A DNA stretch of 64,000 nt, taken from assembly GCA_018649885.1 (NCBI GenBank), contig JABIHA010000068.1:1-64000 (forward strand). The letters are read 5' to 3'. Origin of the DNA: Bacteriovoracaceae bacterium (GTDB lineage Bacteria > Bdellovibrionota > Bacteriovoracia > Bacteriovoracales > Bacteriovoracaceae). The notes under the pieces are model-generated. The model ran no database searches. It had not been told where the DNA came from and was given only the letters and a program-made list of their open reading frames with translations. The first letter of the stretch is position 1. The number at the start of each line of letters is the position of its first letter. Shown piece by piece: positions 63,268 through 64,000 of the stretch. The position numbers were made by a program, and so were the translations under genes.

Positions 63268-63696
63268 GTGAAAAGTACAACACTCAAGCACTTCTCAACT
63301 CAACCCCTAGTAAAGCCACACGAGGTCTACATGACCGTTCAATGTGAAGCTCTAAGTGATTGTATTCTTAAGGGAAAGATTATTTCCGGTTCCCTCCTCT
63401 CTCGCACAACTTTTTCGCGGGTGACTTTCGAAGGCTGCGTGTTCTTCGCCTCTGAAATAGAAGGATGTGAATTTGCAGGATGCAACTTTGTAAATTGTGA
63501 AATCCAATTTACTAACATCCAAGGATCTACTTTTGAAGCATGCAATTTTGAAAATTGCGATTGGGAATTATCAGAAGTTAAAAATTGCAATTTCTCAAGT
63601 ACTGGAATGGATTCCACTACTACTATTACCCTAGGAAAGGGAACAAACAGCATGGAAGCCTGCTTTATCGGCAACGGAATTGCTCAAGCAGCATAA
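63268..63696 (+). CDS. Pentapeptide-repeat protein
   Basis: The start is GTG 63268, with a perfect AGGAGG 6 nt upstream, so the longer frame from 63214 is rejected. The 142-residue product has a quadrilateral beta-helix core of A(D/N)LXX-like units: FEGCVFFAS, CEFAGCNFVNC, STFEACNFENC and VKNCNFSSTG. No signal peptide is visible. It is divergent from the HTH regulator and just upstream of the hairpin ladder. Its role is unknown. Confidence 0.85.
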   Translation: MKSTTLKHFSTQPLVKPHEVYMTVQCEALSDCILKGKIISGSLLSRTTFSRVTFEGCVFFASEIEGCEFAGCNFVNCEIQFTNIQGSTFEACNFENCDWELSEVKNCNFSSTGMDSTTTITLGKGTNSMEACFIGNGIAQAA

Positions 63697-63697
63697 T

Positions 63698-63931
63698 CAA
63701 CCAAGATGGTTGCGGGCTGGAAGCCCAGGGCAAGAAGCCCTTTGGTCATGGAGACCAGCAAGGATGAAGAGAATTGAGCAGGAAGCTCACCCAAGGATGA
63801 ACAAAATTGAGCAAGAAGCTCACCAAGGATGAACAAAATTAAGCAAGAAGCTCACCAAGGATGAAGAGAATTGAGCAGGAAGCTCAGCCAAGGATGAAGA
63901 AAATTGAGCAGGAGGCTCACCCGCATGCGGG
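63698..63931 (+). ncRNA. Hairpin-ladder RNA with GGA motifs (candidate CsrA/RsmA-type sponge or 3' UTR element)
   Basis: About ten small hairpins stand in a row, starting 2 nt after the pentapeptide-repeat stop. The first four are CAACCA-AGA-TGGTTG, GGGCT-GGA-AGCCC, AGGGC-AAGAA-GCCCT and TGGTC-ATGGA-GACCA. Five TGAGC-NNGAN-GCTCA units follow at 33/32/32/33-nt spacing (63775, 63808, 63840, 63872, 63905), and then CCCGCATGCGGG. AAGGATGAA linkers lie before each of the five. Ten GGA motifs occur in 234 nt, five of them in hairpin loops. The 32/33-nt spacing breaks any reading frame. Function is inferred. Confidence 0.6.
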
Positions 63932-63940
63932 CACTAAATA

Positions 63941-64000
63941 ATGAAAAAGATTAAAAATATACCCGGAACAAGGACACCGCAAACTACTCAACCTACCTCA
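63941..64000 (+). CDS. Start of an unknown gene (partial, runs off window)
   Basis: ATG 63941 opens a frame (MKKIKNIPGTRTPQTTQPTS) to the end of the window. Only a weak GCGGG is upstream. It is too short to recognise. Confidence 0.4.
   Translation, partial: MKKIKNIPGTRTPQTTQPTS

Noticed and set aside
63706-63777. Short frame starting ATG 63706 after the pentapeptide gene
   Set aside because: It is only 23 codons, with no ribosome site, and lies wholly in the hairpin array.
63775-63919. Tandem repeats of 32-33 bp that resemble a CRISPR array
   Set aside because: The units are contiguous with no unique spacers, and no cas genes are near; hairpins and GGA motifs explain them better.

Overview
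The window is AT-rich chromosomal DNA of a Gram-negative bacterium. It carries ordinary housekeeping genes (serS, dapF, galE, mutY, deaD, tlyA, rnpB, one CAT-anticodon tRNA) mixed with an unusually high share of small exported proteins and exported hydrolases: proteases, lipases, a carboxypeptidase and a phosphodiesterase. A GldA/GldF/GldG-type ABC cluster, a TolC/RND pump, a PilZ protein and polysaccharide glycosyltransferases are also present. Together these suggest a predatory member of the Bdellovibrionota, perhaps Bacteriovorax/Halobacteriovorax-like. This is an inference from gene content; there is no rRNA to prove it. No phage, insertion sequence, CRISPR array or integrase is visible.

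Layout. 1-5.5 kb: end of a Lys/Pro-repeat protein, small envelope proteins, a lipoprotein gene interrupted at a T10 tract, deaD, an exported C39-like protein and a Nudix hydrolase. 5.7-17.8 kb: serS, a lipoprotein phosphoesterase, a tldD/pmbA pair, then an alkD-AAA-AAA-secreted protein operon in which both AAA+ ATPases carry signal peptides, and an M14 carboxypeptidase. 18-30 kb (+): exported GDPD and esterase, a queuosine-mannosyltransferase-like GT, an FMN glutamate-synthase-like protein, an exported Hsp20, the Gld-like ABC operon and a PilZ protein. 30.5-37.3 kb: thioesterase, MscS-family channel, transglycosylase, exported CYTH-like protein, cytochrome c, LOG and TlyA. 37.4-42.7 kb: VanZ, LhgO-like oxidase, polyprenyl-phosphate sugar transferase, a four-helix-bundle gene enclosed by heptamer repeat arrays, dapF and galE. 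42.9-50 kb: tRNA, cation/proton antiporter, Fic protein, small secreted proteins, a lipase, a glycosyltransferase and a zinc-ribbon coiled-coil protein. 50-58 kb: RND pump and TolC without an adapter gene, a large secreted protein interrupted at A7, and rnpB. 58-64 kb: exported trypsin-like protease, exported FAH-family protein, mutY, an HTH-regulator operon with a VWA-like secreted protein, and a divergent pentapeptide-repeat gene followed by a ladder of about ten small hairpins.

Three things stand out. (1) The hairpin ladder at 63698-63931 has GGA-bearing loops and AAGGATGAA linkers; it looks like a structured RNA, possibly a CsrA/RsmA sponge. (2) Two tandem AAA+ ATPases are apparently exported. 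(3) Four genes (lipoprotein near 1.86 kb, secreted proteins near 46.87, 55.50 and 61.51 kb) are each split at a homopolymer tract, two of them at a perfect X XXY YYZ slippery heptamer. They may be phase-variable or recoded, or may reflect homopolymer undercalling in the assembly; sequence alone cannot decide. The heptamer repeat arrays around the four-helix-bundle gene look like a small mobile or REP-like element.
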